From the NCBI GenBank assembly GCA_003290165.1, contig QNQO01000678.1:62001-126000 (forward strand): a stretch of DNA of 64,000 nt, written 5' to 3'. Shown here piece after piece: positions 55,118-64,000 of the stretch. The notes under the pieces were generated by a model, which ran no database searches, had not been told where the DNA came from, and was given only the letters and a program-made list of their open reading frames with translations. Position 1 is the stretch's first letter; every line of letters starts with the position of its first letter. The translations under genes were made by a program, and so were the position numbers. The stretch is from Berberis thunbergii. Lineage: Eukaryota; Streptophyta; Magnoliopsida; Ranunculales; Berberidaceae.

Positions 55118-57032
55118 TGATATTCACATAATTATTACATAATATATCCTTTAATTTATACATGTTAGTGTTTCGATTATTATATTTTATAGTAATTATT
55201 TCGTTTTCATTTCTTTGTAGGAATTTGAGTGTAAACGATGAAATCATATTAAGGCGACAAGTTAAGGAACGACAATTAGTCGATTCCAACGGTGGTATAA
55301 AGCAGTCACAAACTTAAACCCAAAACCTAATTCTTAACCTAAACCCAATCCATAACCTAATGCCAAACCCAATCCTTCTCCAAATTATACATTGATGGAT
55401 CATTCCCTCATTTCATCCGTATTCATCTTGATAATTTTCTATAAATAGAAGATAATAGGGTGAGAAAGGGGGGAGGAAGAGAAGGGAAGAAAAAGAATTA
55501 GAAAAATATCAAAACCTCTTCCTCAAAGGAGATTTCCTCAAAGGAGATCCTCTCTCAAAGGTGATTCTCACAAGGTGACCATCACCACCTATCCACCATC
55601 ACCACTCACTCAGCAATCACCACCTCGCCACCACCATCACCCGAGCACCACCACCACCTCCAGACAGCACAACCGCCACCATCACCACTGTGAAACAGGG
55701 GCGTGACAACCCTGTTTCACATCAAATTTCCATCATCACCGTCTCTGCTCCTCTCCCCTATCCACACAACCGCCACCACCTCCGCACGAGCACCACCACC
55801 ATGCCTCGTGAAACAGAGCCTCACCGCGCGAGAACCACCACGAAACAGCGCTCACCGCGGCTCTGTTCTGCCTCGCGACAGAGCCATAGACCCTGTTTCC
55901 CCTCTTTTCTCGGCCTCTCTTCGTCTCGAGCTCTTTCATGCCTCCCTCTCTAGCGACCACCGTCACGACCAGACCGAGCATCACCGCCACCACCTCGCGA
56001 GATAGAGCTCGCAACCAAGAAACAGGGAGCTCATGTTCCTCATCTTCCTTCTCTGTTTTCTTGGTGTTTCCTCACCTTCTCTCTTCTTTTGCAGGTTTTG
56101 GAGACGTTTGGAGGACGGGACGGTCGCGAAGAGCGAGAACGAGGCCACGAGACAGGCGCTGCTCGCTGGAGACGACGACGGGTACTGTAGCAGCACTGTA
56201 GTAGAGGCGGTAATTGGTCAAATTCAGTTATTTGGCTATTCACACCCCCCCCCCCGATTCTGCTCTGTACCACCACAGAGCGTTTTGGGACCATTTGTCT
56301 CGGGATTAGTGTTTGAACCACCTGTTGATTTGTTGAGTACCACCACATAGAGCTTGTGACAAACTAAATGGGTTGTATAAGTTATTTTGATTTATTTTAC
56401 TGAATTGTGTGCTTAATTGTTAATTACAATTTATTTCTGAATTTTTGATAAATTGCTTTCACCTTTCATGTTCGAGAAATTAATCTTGATATGTTTGGTA
56501 GTTAGAATTACCCTTTATCAATATTCAAAGCATGTGCTAAAAATGTTAAGCTTAAACTGTGATTAAGTGTGCCCTAAAAAGACACTTAATACTTAGTAAG
56601 AGCGTATTTGCTTGAAATAATTTGTTAATGTTTGATAGAAACATGATATACGTTTAATTGGATTTTAACGATCACATATTCGGTGTAAGCAAGGGATTCT
56701 CATCCCTAAAGCTTCTCGTTTTTAAATTCAGTAATTTAGATTTAAATAATTTTACTAACTCATTGGTGAGTCCAAGCCCACAAAAATCAATCTCATCTAT
56801 CTTTTATTTTATTTTTCTTATTTTTAATTTATTTTTAGTTTAGCTTTAAAAATGTTGTAACCCCATTTTCCATTTAAATTAGTTTAGATAATTTCTAAAA
56901 TTCAATTTAATCTACCTTCCTCGTGGGATCGACCCGTACTTGCTGTTGTCTACCAGTTAGGCACCGTGCACTTGCGGTTATTAAAAGTGGGTTGAATTAA
57001 CCTATTTATTTAGGTTAGTTAAACCCGCATCA
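55118..57032 (+). repeat. Athila-like 3' LTR (1915 bp)
   Basis: Relative to the 5' LTR it has an extra block of about 48 bases near 55825-55875 (GAGAACCACCACGAAACAGC..), an extra block of about 37 bases near 56835-56870, and lacks 9 bases near 56055. Substitutions are scattered through the rest. Confidence 0.93.
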
Positions 57033-57302
57033 GGACCCCAACATTTAAAGCTAATTGATGTATTATTCCAGATTCACCATTAGATTTTGTGATCAATGGT
57101 GAGAATGGAAGTTTCATGAACATGAGAATCACATGCCTTGGAGGACCAAAGAGTGTGATTCCCATGTTCATGAGACTTTAATTCTCAACATTGATTACAA
57201 AATCTAATGGTGGATGTGTAGTGATACATCAATTTAGCCTTAAATGTAGGAGTCATGTTATGGATTCCCATGGCATAGGATTTCATCCAACCAAACACAC
57301 CC

Positions 57303-57332
57303 TAAGAGGAATGTATAAACCAATGCTTCCAT
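57303..57332 (-). pseudogene. psbT: psbT, 5' part, plastid-derived
   Basis: ATG at 57332 on the minus strand gives MEALVYTFLL, the start of psbT, and the MITE begins at the next TTA codon. It is continuous with 48291-48365 once the insertion is removed. Confidence 0.9.
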
Positions 57333-57516
57333 AAATTCAATCGTGGTTTACAATTATAGCTTCCACACAACATCTCTCATATAAAAACATGACAAGAGTC
57401 AAAGAAAAGGGTGCTTTGAATCCAGCAAAATTTTTGTGGTAATCTATGTAGAAAGTGAAATAAAAAAAAAGTAATTTCCAACATAAGCAAAATATACCAT
57501 ATCGGAGCAACATTTA
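57333..57516 (-). other. psbB-psbT spacer (plastid-derived)
   Basis: 184 bases, the length expected in plastids. Contains no gene. Confidence 0.75.
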
Positions 57517-58165
57517 TCAGATTTCATGTCTCCTTGTAGTTGGATCCCCAAGTTTTTGGAATGTTCAAATTCTACTTGAGCATCCAAATCTGGATCAACC
57601 CCAGCAAAAACATATTTGAATAATGTTCTAGTACCATGCCAAATGTGTCAAAAAAAAAAAGAGCAAAACAAATGAAGCATACCCAAAAGTTAACCATCCC
57701 TCAGACTACTACGAAAAACACCATAAGATTTCAAAGTAGCATGATCTAATTCAAAATTTTCACCTAATTGAGTGTGTCTAGCATATTTTTTTTCACAGTT
57801 GCAAGATCACTATAATTGACTTGGTTAAGTTCGCTACCATATAACTCAACAGTTACCCTTACTTGCTCAACACTATAGTTCGATTCTGCCCTTCTAAAAT
57901 GAACATCGTCTCTCACAATGCCGTCACCATCTACCAAAACTACTGGAAATGTTTCAAAAAAAGTAGGCATACAACATACAAAAAGCTTACACCCCACTTT
58001 ATCTCTAAAGATAGGTGCCCTAACCATCCAACAACTATTTTGTCCCCGTCATCCATTCAGCCCAATAATCCCCTTTTTGCAGGATTTTGCTGATGTAATC
58101 ATAGAAAACTAATTTTTCAAGAGATCAAGCTATGATAAACTATGATTTTGAGCTAGTCCGACACC
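57517..58165 (-). pseudogene. psbB: psbB 3' part (CP47 of photosystem II), plastid-derived
   Basis: CP47 is a core antenna protein. The minus strand reads NPAKRGLL near 58060, then [39 protein letters not shown], a frame change, [35 protein letters not shown] and DLDAQVEF, with TGA at 57517. It covers the large lumenal loop and last helix, about the final two fifths of the protein. The upstream limit is about 58165; earlier psbB is absent. Confidence 0.92.
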
Positions 58166-58183
58166 AACCCTTCGATAGATTTC

Positions 58184-60375
58184 TTGCTGGAAGTATCCCT
58201 GATCCCTGATGTTGCTAATGTGTGGAGTGTGATCAGTCAATACATGCATAATCCCAGAGAATCACATATAAACGTGGGGATTTTGCAATATTTGAAGGGA
58301 AGTGATTACGCCCAAACAGTACACGCGGTCAATTGCAGTAAAGATTGGGGTGTCGATCCCACGAGGAAAAACGATCTACAAAACAAGGTCAAGGAAGAAA
58401 AACTACGCAAAACTAAATGTAAGAAATTTTAGCAATTTTAAAATATGAAATTAAATTTAGTTTAATAAAAATCAAGTTTGGAGAAGTCACAAGGTTCCAA
58501 GAATCCCTCCTAGATTTCACGCGCCAACTAGTATTGATTCGCTATGATGACTCGATTACGCGTTTCACATTTCAAACAATATAATCGGAAAAATAGTCTT
58601 TAATGCATTAATATATCCTAATGTAAATGGATTTTAGATTTCACTTTTTCTAGAAAGCACAAAGGTTGGTCATATGTGATATCCTAAACTTACGATATAT
58701 CCGAAGACAATAACGTAATAAAAGACGATCACATATAACTAACCTACCGGAATCAATTGATCCATAAAATTTCTACACATAAGAAAAGCGTGACTAAACT
58801 TATATGGAGAAGAAAAAGACAACCATCGGAATTATAATCTATAAAGAAATTGATGAAATCTTTGTCACTAAAATAACATAAATTCCTATATTAAATAAAA
58901 GTAAGAATCATAAACACCATTATTCATCGTGCAAGCATAAAATGAATCAAATATTAATTAAGTGCGTTACATCTAGGAGTTCGTCTCTTCACCTTGCGTG
59001 GAGTTTAGTGAAGCATAGTGAAGGTGATAACAGCAACAATGGTGTGGAGTTTCATCGGCATGGCAGTGCGTGGTGAATAATCAACGATGCGCACCCTGCT
59101 GTTGTTGCGTTTCTGCTCTGCTGATGTTGCGTTCCCGCTTGTTCTTCGCACTCCCTGCTGTCCTGGACAACGCCCTCTCCTATACTGTATTGCTGCATTT
59201 TTTTGGCCGAGAGCAAAACTCAACTCCCTCTTTGCTGCTACGTATTTCTCGTATTTAAAAAGAAACCAAACTCTCCTTATTGGCTGCTGTCCTTGTGTTT
59301 CAAAGAAAACAAAACACTTCTCCTTCCTCATTGGCTGCTCCTTCCTCCACCAATTTCAATCGGAAACAACCTCCTCATTGGACCATATTTAATTCGGAGA
59401 ATTGGTTGGTCCCAATTGGAAAAATCAATCCAATTTGGAAACAAGAAAAAAAAATGTGCTCCTTCTTCCTGTTGCTGTATTTGTGATAAAAAGAAACATA
59501 CTTCTTATTTGAAACCAAACTCAAATTGCAAACAAAGGGGTCCCACCCCTTGAAAGGTGGGTTTGGATATTTTAATCCATGTTACTTATTTGTTTCACAA
59601 AAATTCAAAACTAATTTTCTTTATTTTTTTTCTTTGGTTCTCTTAATCTTTGGCTTGAGTGTCTCTCGCTCCACTTCGTCAATTTGTCTATGAATCACCA
59701 TTATTCGCCACGCTAATGCACTTTTGTCATTTAAACTCCAAATTCTACAAAAACACAAAAATAAAATAATCAAACTAAAATACGCTATTCGAAACACTAA
59801 CAAACATAAGTAAGGAGGTATATTATGTAATAATTATGTGAATATCAGGAAGCCCTGGCAAAGGTATATTATTTAAGAAGAACGATCATCTTAGAATTTA
59901 GGGATACACTGATGCAAAGGCAGGCTCAGTTGAGGACAAATGCTATACATCAGGATATTTTATTTTGTAGGCAGAAACCTGGTCACGTGGAGGGGTAAGA
60001 AACAACTTGTGGTTTCTCTCTCTAGTACAGAAGCCGAGTTCAAAGGTATGGCGTTGAGAGTTTGTAAGATTTTATGGCTTAAGTTGTTGTTACATGACTT
60101 GGGATATGCAGATAGTCAGCCAATGAAATTTTATGTGATAATCAAGCTACCCGGGCTATCATTCACAATCCAATGCAACATGATAGGATGAAGCATGTTG
60201 AGATTAACAGTTTTTATAAAAGAAAAAATGGAAGAAGAAGCATTGAGTTGCCCACTATCAGGACGAATGATCAATTAGCTAACATTTTCACGAAGGTTGT
60301 GTCAAGAAATGCGTTAATTAAGTTTTTTTGACATGATGGGCATGTGTAACATATATGCACCAACTTGAGGGGAAG
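58184..60375 (+). mobile_element. Copia relic (RNase H end of pol), split by a solo LTR
   Basis: The left piece (58184-58302) reads [14 protein letters not shown] and LQYLKGS. The right piece (59853-60375) resumes with SPGKGI-like sequence, then GRNLVTWRGKKQLVVSLSST, EAEFKGMALRVCKILWLK, and NDQLANIFTKVVSRN. These are the order and motifs of Copia RNase H. TTGAGGGGAAG at 60365-60375 is the polypurine tract. Several stops make it dead. The 5' part of the element is missing; it abuts plastid DNA on the left. Confidence 0.88.
58303..59847 (-). mobile_element. Solo LTR of an Athila-like family inside the Copia relic
   Basis: Read on the minus strand it starts TGATATTCACATAATTATTA, the same first 27 or more bases as the LTR at 48418, and ends GGGCGTAATCA. 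GTGGGATCGACACCCC near the end parallels GGGATCGACCCG in the other LTR. Target duplication GGAAG is at 58298-58302 and 59848-59852. No internal sequence remains, so LTR-LTR recombination has removed it. 1545 bp. Confidence 0.88.
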
Positions 60376-60923
60376 TGTTGAATTATGTTATAAGGTTATA
60401 CATTATTCTGAGGATATTATGCTTTATAATATGTATAAATACTAAAAGAAAAAGATCAATAAATATATGATTGAATTCTTATGTTTCGTAAGGTGGTTTA
60501 ACTACTTCAAAAATTATGACACCAACTATTTCTAAACTTATGACACCATATAAACTAGGATAAAGATCACTTACGCCGACCTAAGATTCTCAGGTCCTCT
60601 AACTAACGAATATAGTATATGCAACCGAGCTTTTGGTTCTCAATTCCTACACTCAGAGAATATAATAACATTCAAAAAGATGGGAAGAATCTAATGTTGC
60701 TCTAAGGTAGGATTGAAAAGAGAAGCATGGACTGCTAGAGTTGATTTCATCAAAATCCATGGTAAAGATGGAAAAGCCTTGCCAACAAAGCAGGTAAGTC
60801 ACCTACATTCTACATTACAGTGAATAAAAATTGAGAACAATCATGGTTTATTATTCGACCATGCAGGTCTAAAAAGATGCAAAAATAGTTATAGGCGGTG
60901 TTGGTTGAATTATCTAAAACCTG
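60376..60923 (+). other. Remains of the Copia 3' LTR and spacer
   Basis: The LTR begins TGTTGAATTATG at 60376. TATAATATGTATAAATAC at about 60430 could be its TATA region. Its right end is not clear. No gene follows. Confidence 0.5.
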
Positions 60924-61262
60924 TGTCACGACCTGAGGATTCACAAAAAGAAAAAAAATATTAGGCGGGAAATAGAGGCGCCAAGTTTAAATTTAGATAA
61001 GGGTATTTTTGTAATCTTTATACTTTTCTGTTAAGAAAACTCACATGGGAGAGATACGTGGCCACTGTTAATTGGCCAATACAAATTACAGTTAGATAAT
61101 TTTTTCTTTAAATAGTAAAGGAAGAACAGAATGTAGGTAAGAAGAGAGAAATTGAGGCTTAACTCATCTGAATTGAGAGGTGTTGTAACCCTTGTTGTTC
61201 TTTCCTATGTGAATTCAAGCAATTATCCTTTTTAGCCCAAATTGGTTTGCCCAAACTTGACA
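60924..61262 (+). repeat. 5' LTR of a Ty3/Gypsy element
   Basis: TGTCACGACCTGAGG to CCCAAACTTGACA, about 339 bp, with TG..CA ends and TTTAAATAGTAAAG as a possible TATA box. It is directly followed by TTTGGTATTAGAGCAT, close to the initiator Met tRNA complement (one base changed). The partner LTR lies outside the window. Confidence 0.8.
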
Positions 61263-61305
61263 TTTGGTATTAGAGCATTGGCCTTGTCAACTCACCCAAA
61301 CAGAG

Positions 61306-62350
61306 ATGGAGACAAGGGCAAAAGAAATCGAGTTCTTCATGAAAGACACTAGGAAGTATCAAGTAGAGAATACCAATCAAGTAGAATCCATCAAAGGAGA
61401 GCTTAAGAAGATGAGTCAGTCGTATGAAGCTCTGGGCAGAGAATCGAGAACAAATTCGAGCAGATGCTGAAGCCGCTTCAACCCAATCATGGCGCATCTG
61501 GATCAGCGAGTTCTAGTGCCACTCCAATGGTTCAAAAGTTGACTCCATCATATCTGATCCACCAATCTAACTCCCAGAACCACTGGGAGAAGATGGGTAC
61601 ATATCTGAGATTTCCTAAATTGGATTTCCCCAATTTGATGGTACAAACCCTAGGTCATGGATAAAAAAATGTGAAAGGTATTTTGCATTTTATAACATCG
61701 TTAAAGGGAATAAGGTAGTTATGGCCTCAATCCACTTCAATGGGAGGGCTGACTCTTGGTTCCTAGATGATCAAGTAGGACGAAATGATTTTCCATGGGG
61801 ACAGTTCATCAATGACCTATGTGACAGATTTGAAGACCAAAACCTTGATAACTATGTAGACTCCTTCAACAAACTACATCAGGACTCCTCTGTGACCGAT
61901 TACTACGACCGTTTTGAGGAACTCAAATCACTCATATTTGTTCATAATCAGCACCTTGATGGTACTTACTTCGTACTAAGCTTCTTAAGTGGTCTCAAAC
62001 TTGACATCAAGGCCTTAGTTCAGTTGTTCAAACCCAACAATGTATCTCAAGCATTCTCATTAGCCAGGATGCATGAATCTTCTTTACTAAAACAAATCAC
62101 CAACAGACATCCACAACATCCTACCATACCTAATAAGCACACCAACTATCCTTCCATTCAACTTACAAACCCCCGAATCAACAATCCTTCATCTTCACAA
62201 TCTCATGCTTCCAACAACCAGACTAGCAACCTTACATTAACCCCAAAAGGAACCTATCCTCCTACCTATAACACACCTAATAAATTATCCTTCACCACCC
62301 GACCTATTAGGAGACTTTCACACTCACAAATGAGGATTAGGAGAGAAAAA
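61306..62350 (+). pseudogene. Gypsy Gag, frame-broken
   Basis: ATG 61306 gives METRAKEIEFFMKDTRKYQ and a coiled coil, with a frame change near 61440. The capsid part reads FPQFDGTNPRSWIKKCERYF, then SIHFNGRADSWF, WGQFINDLCDRFEDQNLDNYV and SFLSGLKLDIKALVQLF. The frame from 61721 is open to TGA at 62351, which lies just before the zinc knuckle. A Pro/Asn/Thr-rich linker precedes that stop. Confidence 0.85.
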
Positions 62351-62353
62351 TGA

Positions 62354-62646
62354 CTATGTTATAACTGTGAGGAACAGTATAGACCAGGACATGTCTGCAA
62401 ACAACAGCAGCTATATATGCTGGTTCCTGATGAAGAAATAGTAGAGGAAGAGTATGGAACTGTAATTGAAACAGAAAATCTAATACAAGAGGTCCAATCT
62501 GACATGGAGATCTCTCTTCATGCAATCCATGGTAGTTAGGCCAGTAATACAATCCTACTAAGGGGAATGCTAAAAAAAACAGTTATCTATCTACCCATTC
62601 CTTCATAGATCCAAGGGTTATTGCAGACACTAAATGGCCTACCATT
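62354..62646 (+). pseudogene. Gypsy zinc knuckle and protease start, broken
   Basis: LCYNCEEQYRPGHVCKQQQL is the knuckle. After a stop near 62538 and a frame change, [17 protein letters not shown] is the region around the aspartic protease site; the usual DSG before STHSFID is not intact. Confidence 0.75.
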
Positions 62647-63600
62647 ATGACTCCACAGATGATTGTCAGGGTAGCAAACGGACAGCAGTTGCATAGCAAT
62701 GCAGTGTGTAAGGGCTTGAAATGGACAATGCAGGGCATTATCTTTGAAGGAGATGTGAGATTGTTATCTCTTGGAGGGTATGATATGGTGTTAGGAGGAG
62801 ACTGGTTAAAGACCTTTGGAGACATTACTATCAACCTTCAGAAGTTGCAACTAACTCTAAATGTCAAGAGCAAACAAATAACCTTACAGGGAATCACTGA
62901 CAATGGATCTGTCTGTTTGATACAGCCCAAGGGCTTTTCCAAATTTCTCAAGAAGCATACACCTTGCTTCATGGGACACCTCTTTTCAATAACTAATACA
63001 CCCTTAAACCAAGACACTCTACCACATGTGACCTCACTACTCAATCACTTCCAAGATGTAATCCAGACTCCCATTGATTTACCTCCAAACAGGTCTTTAG
63101 ACCATAGAATTACCCTAAAGAATGACTCTAAACCACCTTATCAAAACCCCTACAAAGTCCCCTATATGCAAAAGTCTGTCATTGAACAACTAGTAAAGGA
63201 AATGATGGATGTTGGGTTGATACAACACTCACTTAGTCCCTTTGCCGCACCTATCCTACTTGTGAGAAAAAAAAAAGATGGCTCTTGGAGGTTTTGTGTA
63301 GACTATAGAAGACTCAATGGGATCACTATAAAAGATAAGTTTCCAATGCCTTTGATTTATGAATTGCTTGATGAGTTACATGTGGCTTCTATATTCACCA
63401 AGCTGGACCTTAGATCAGGATATCACCAAATCTTTATTCACCCAAATGACATCCACAAAACTGTCTTTAAAACCCACCATGGTCACTTTGAGTTTAAGGT
63501 CATGCCCTTTGGCCTCACCAATGCCCCAACTACCTTCCAAGCACTCATGAACCAGATCTTCCAACCATATCTCAGAAAATTATACTGGTTTTTTTTATGA
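62647..63600 (+). CDS. Gypsy protease C-terminus and reverse transcriptase, N-terminal part
   Basis: 317 codons. It starts in the protease ([24 protein letters not shown]), then a linker ([20 protein letters not shown]) and reverse transcriptase blocks: [70 protein letters not shown]. The frame ends at 63600. Right at the catalytic FFDD block a run of eight T continues into ATGAT, with one base missing, so translation leaves the frame. The ATG at 62647 is only the first Met of the open frame. Gypsy reverse transcriptases are made as part of a Gag-Pol polyprotein. Confidence 0.88.
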   Translation: MTPQMIVRVANGQQLHSNAVCKGLKWTMQGIIFEGDVRLLSLGGYDMVLGGDWLKTFGDITINLQKLQLTLNVKSKQITLQGITDNGSVCLIQPKGFSKFLKKHTPCFMGHLFSITNTPLNQDTLPHVTSLLNHFQDVIQTPIDLPPNRSLDHRITLKNDSKPPYQNPYKVPYMQKSVIEQLVKEMMDVGLIQHSLSPFAAPILLVRKKKDGSWRFCVDYRRLNGITIKDKFPMPLIYELLDELHVASIFTKLDLRSGYHQIFIHPNDIHKTVFKTHHGHFEFKVMPFGLTNAPTTFQALMNQIFQPYLRKLYWFFL

Positions 63601-64000
63601 TATCTTTATATACAACCAAACTCTTGAGCAACACCTAGATCACCTCCATTTGACCCTGATAACCTTAAGGAAACACCAACTATATGCAAAGCAATCCAAG
63701 TGCTCGTTTGTCCAAACAAGGTTAGAGTATTTGGGTCACATTGTGAGTAATCAGGGAGTAGAAGCTGATCCAGCAAAAGTAGAGGCAATGAAAAATCGGC
63801 AAGTTCCCTCCACCATCAAGCAACTCAGAGGTTTTCTTGGATTAACAGACTACTATAGGAACTTCATTAAGAACTATGGCAATATTGCTCAACCTCTGAC
63901 AGAATTGCTCAAAAAAGACTATTTTAACTAGACTGATGCTCAGACTAAAGCCTTCCTGCAATTGAAACAGGCTATGTGCCAGTCACCAGTATCGGCTCTG
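63601..64000 (+). pseudogene. Gypsy reverse transcriptase, C-terminal part after the frame loss
   Basis: In another frame the domain continues: [73 protein letters not shown] stop follows DYFN (TAG at 63929) where the family has Trp, and then TDAQTKAFLQLKQAM continues to the window edge. Confidence 0.85.

Larger units (their letters stand above)
48418..57032 (+). mobile_element. Athila-like Ty3/Gypsy LTR retrotransposon lacking pol, inserted in the MITE
   Basis: LTRs 48418-50271 and 55118-57032 both run from TGATATTCAC to ACCCGCATCA. The target duplication is GGACC (48413-48417 and 57033-57037). The primer site, Gag remnants and a late 'TTGAGGACAATGTTTG..TTTGGGGGTAGG' signature fit the Athila group. 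Protease, reverse transcriptase, RNase H and integrase are not found in the 4.85-kb interior. It is therefore a defective or non-autonomous copy. LTR differences (several substitutions, three main indels) indicate it is clearly older than the Copia at 21 kb. Confidence 0.93.
48366..57302. mobile_element. Tourist-like (PIF/Harbinger) MITE, itself split by an LTR retrotransposon
   Basis: The ends are GGGCGTGGTTGGCTGTATGG at 48366 and the complement of GGGTGTGTTTGGTTGGATGA at 57302. Both continue into CCTATGCCATGGGAATCCAT. The flanks are TAA at 48363-48365 and 57303-57305, the 3-bp target of this superfamily. Without the 8.6-kb retrotransposon the MITE is about 317 bp (48366-48417 plus 57038-57302). 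The right part contains an inner inverted repeat (CATGAACATGAGAATCACA and its complement). Confidence 0.9.
44410..58165 (-). other. Nuclear copy of plastid DNA (NUPT): psbB-psbT-psbN-psbH-petB-petD
   Basis: Reading the minus strand from right to left, pieces of psbB, psbT, psbH, petB and petD occur in chloroplast operon order, with psbN on the opposite strand as in plastids. Spacers and the petB and petD group II introns are included. Removing three insertions (47692-48142 and 48366-57302, the latter being a MITE holding a retrotransposon) leaves about 4.3 kb of collinear plastid sequence. All genes carry stops and indels with many C-to-T type changes, so this is an old nuclear transfer, not plastid DNA. 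Confidence 0.93.
60924..64000 (+). mobile_element. Ty3/Gypsy retrotransposon, damaged, running off the window
   Basis: LTR, primer site, Gag, zinc knuckle, protease-like part and reverse transcriptase appear in this order. Integrase and the 3' LTR would lie beyond 64000. At least four lesions (frame change in Gag, stop before the knuckle, stop after SLHAIHGS, one-base loss in the reverse transcriptase) show it cannot make a polyprotein. Confidence 0.9.

Noticed and set aside
44410..58165. Chloroplast sequence as genuine plastid DNA or contamination
   Set aside because: All plastid genes carry stops and indels, and nuclear transposons with target duplications lie inside psbT and the MITE.
59005..59553. 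Open frames of 60-116 codons on both strands
   Set aside because: They fall inside the solo LTR, and no family resemblance is visible.

Overview
The window looks like nuclear DNA of a flowering plant. Genes are split by GT..AG introns, DNA transposons and retrotransposons are densely nested, and a decayed piece of a eudicot-type chloroplast genome sits in the right half. I cannot fix the species; a woody eudicot such as a Rosaceae member is only a guess. No complete, undamaged host gene is visible. The two recognisable host genes are a minus-strand SWIM zinc-finger gene with three lesions (31673-36167) and the 5' half of a syringolide-induced-protein-like gene (5015-5453) cut by a CACTA transposon.

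Left (1-5.5 kb): one exon of a chloroplast SppA protease gene, a LINE fragment, then the right end of a CACTA (En/Spm) transposon with a dead Transposase_24-type gene, a 700-bp field of subterminal repeats and a CACTA terminus at 5014, joined to the broken gene. From 5.5 to 28.2 kb there is almost no gene content: degraded and intact hAT elements, duplicated low-complexity blocks (8.3-9.9 and 17.8-18.7 kb), an inverted pair of GC-rich repeats (16.6 and 18.7 kb), a 170-205 bp minisatellite in several arrays, two Helitron-type 3' ends (26136 and 28236), and a young Copia element (21113-25505) with identical 156-bp LTRs and a 5-bp target duplication.

Middle (28.2-44.1 kb): a hAT element (28730-29606), the SWIM gene with a MITE in an intron, a LINE, and a 3.1-kb Mutator-like element (39994-43141) with a perfect 9-bp target duplication. 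That element carries a piece of a WNK kinase gene, so it is a Pack-MULE.

Right (44.4-60.4 kb): a nuclear plastid insertion covering psbB-psbT-psbN-psbH-petB-petD, pulled apart by later insertions. A 451-bp G-rich tandem repeat block lies in psbN. A Tourist-like MITE lies in psbT, and inside that MITE is an 8.6-kb Athila-like LTR retrotransposon that has lost its polymerase genes. Next to the plastid DNA lies a Copia relic split by a solo LTR related to the Athila-like element. The window ends inside a damaged Ty3/Gypsy element whose reverse transcriptase is broken at its catalytic motif.

The genes do not form a working pathway. The value of the window is its layered insertion history, which can be ordered from target duplications and split genes. 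I did not find a convincing new biochemical system; the most unusual items are the minisatellite whose monomer carries a Helitron-like 5' end, and the young Copia that lacks Gag and an integrase catalytic residue.
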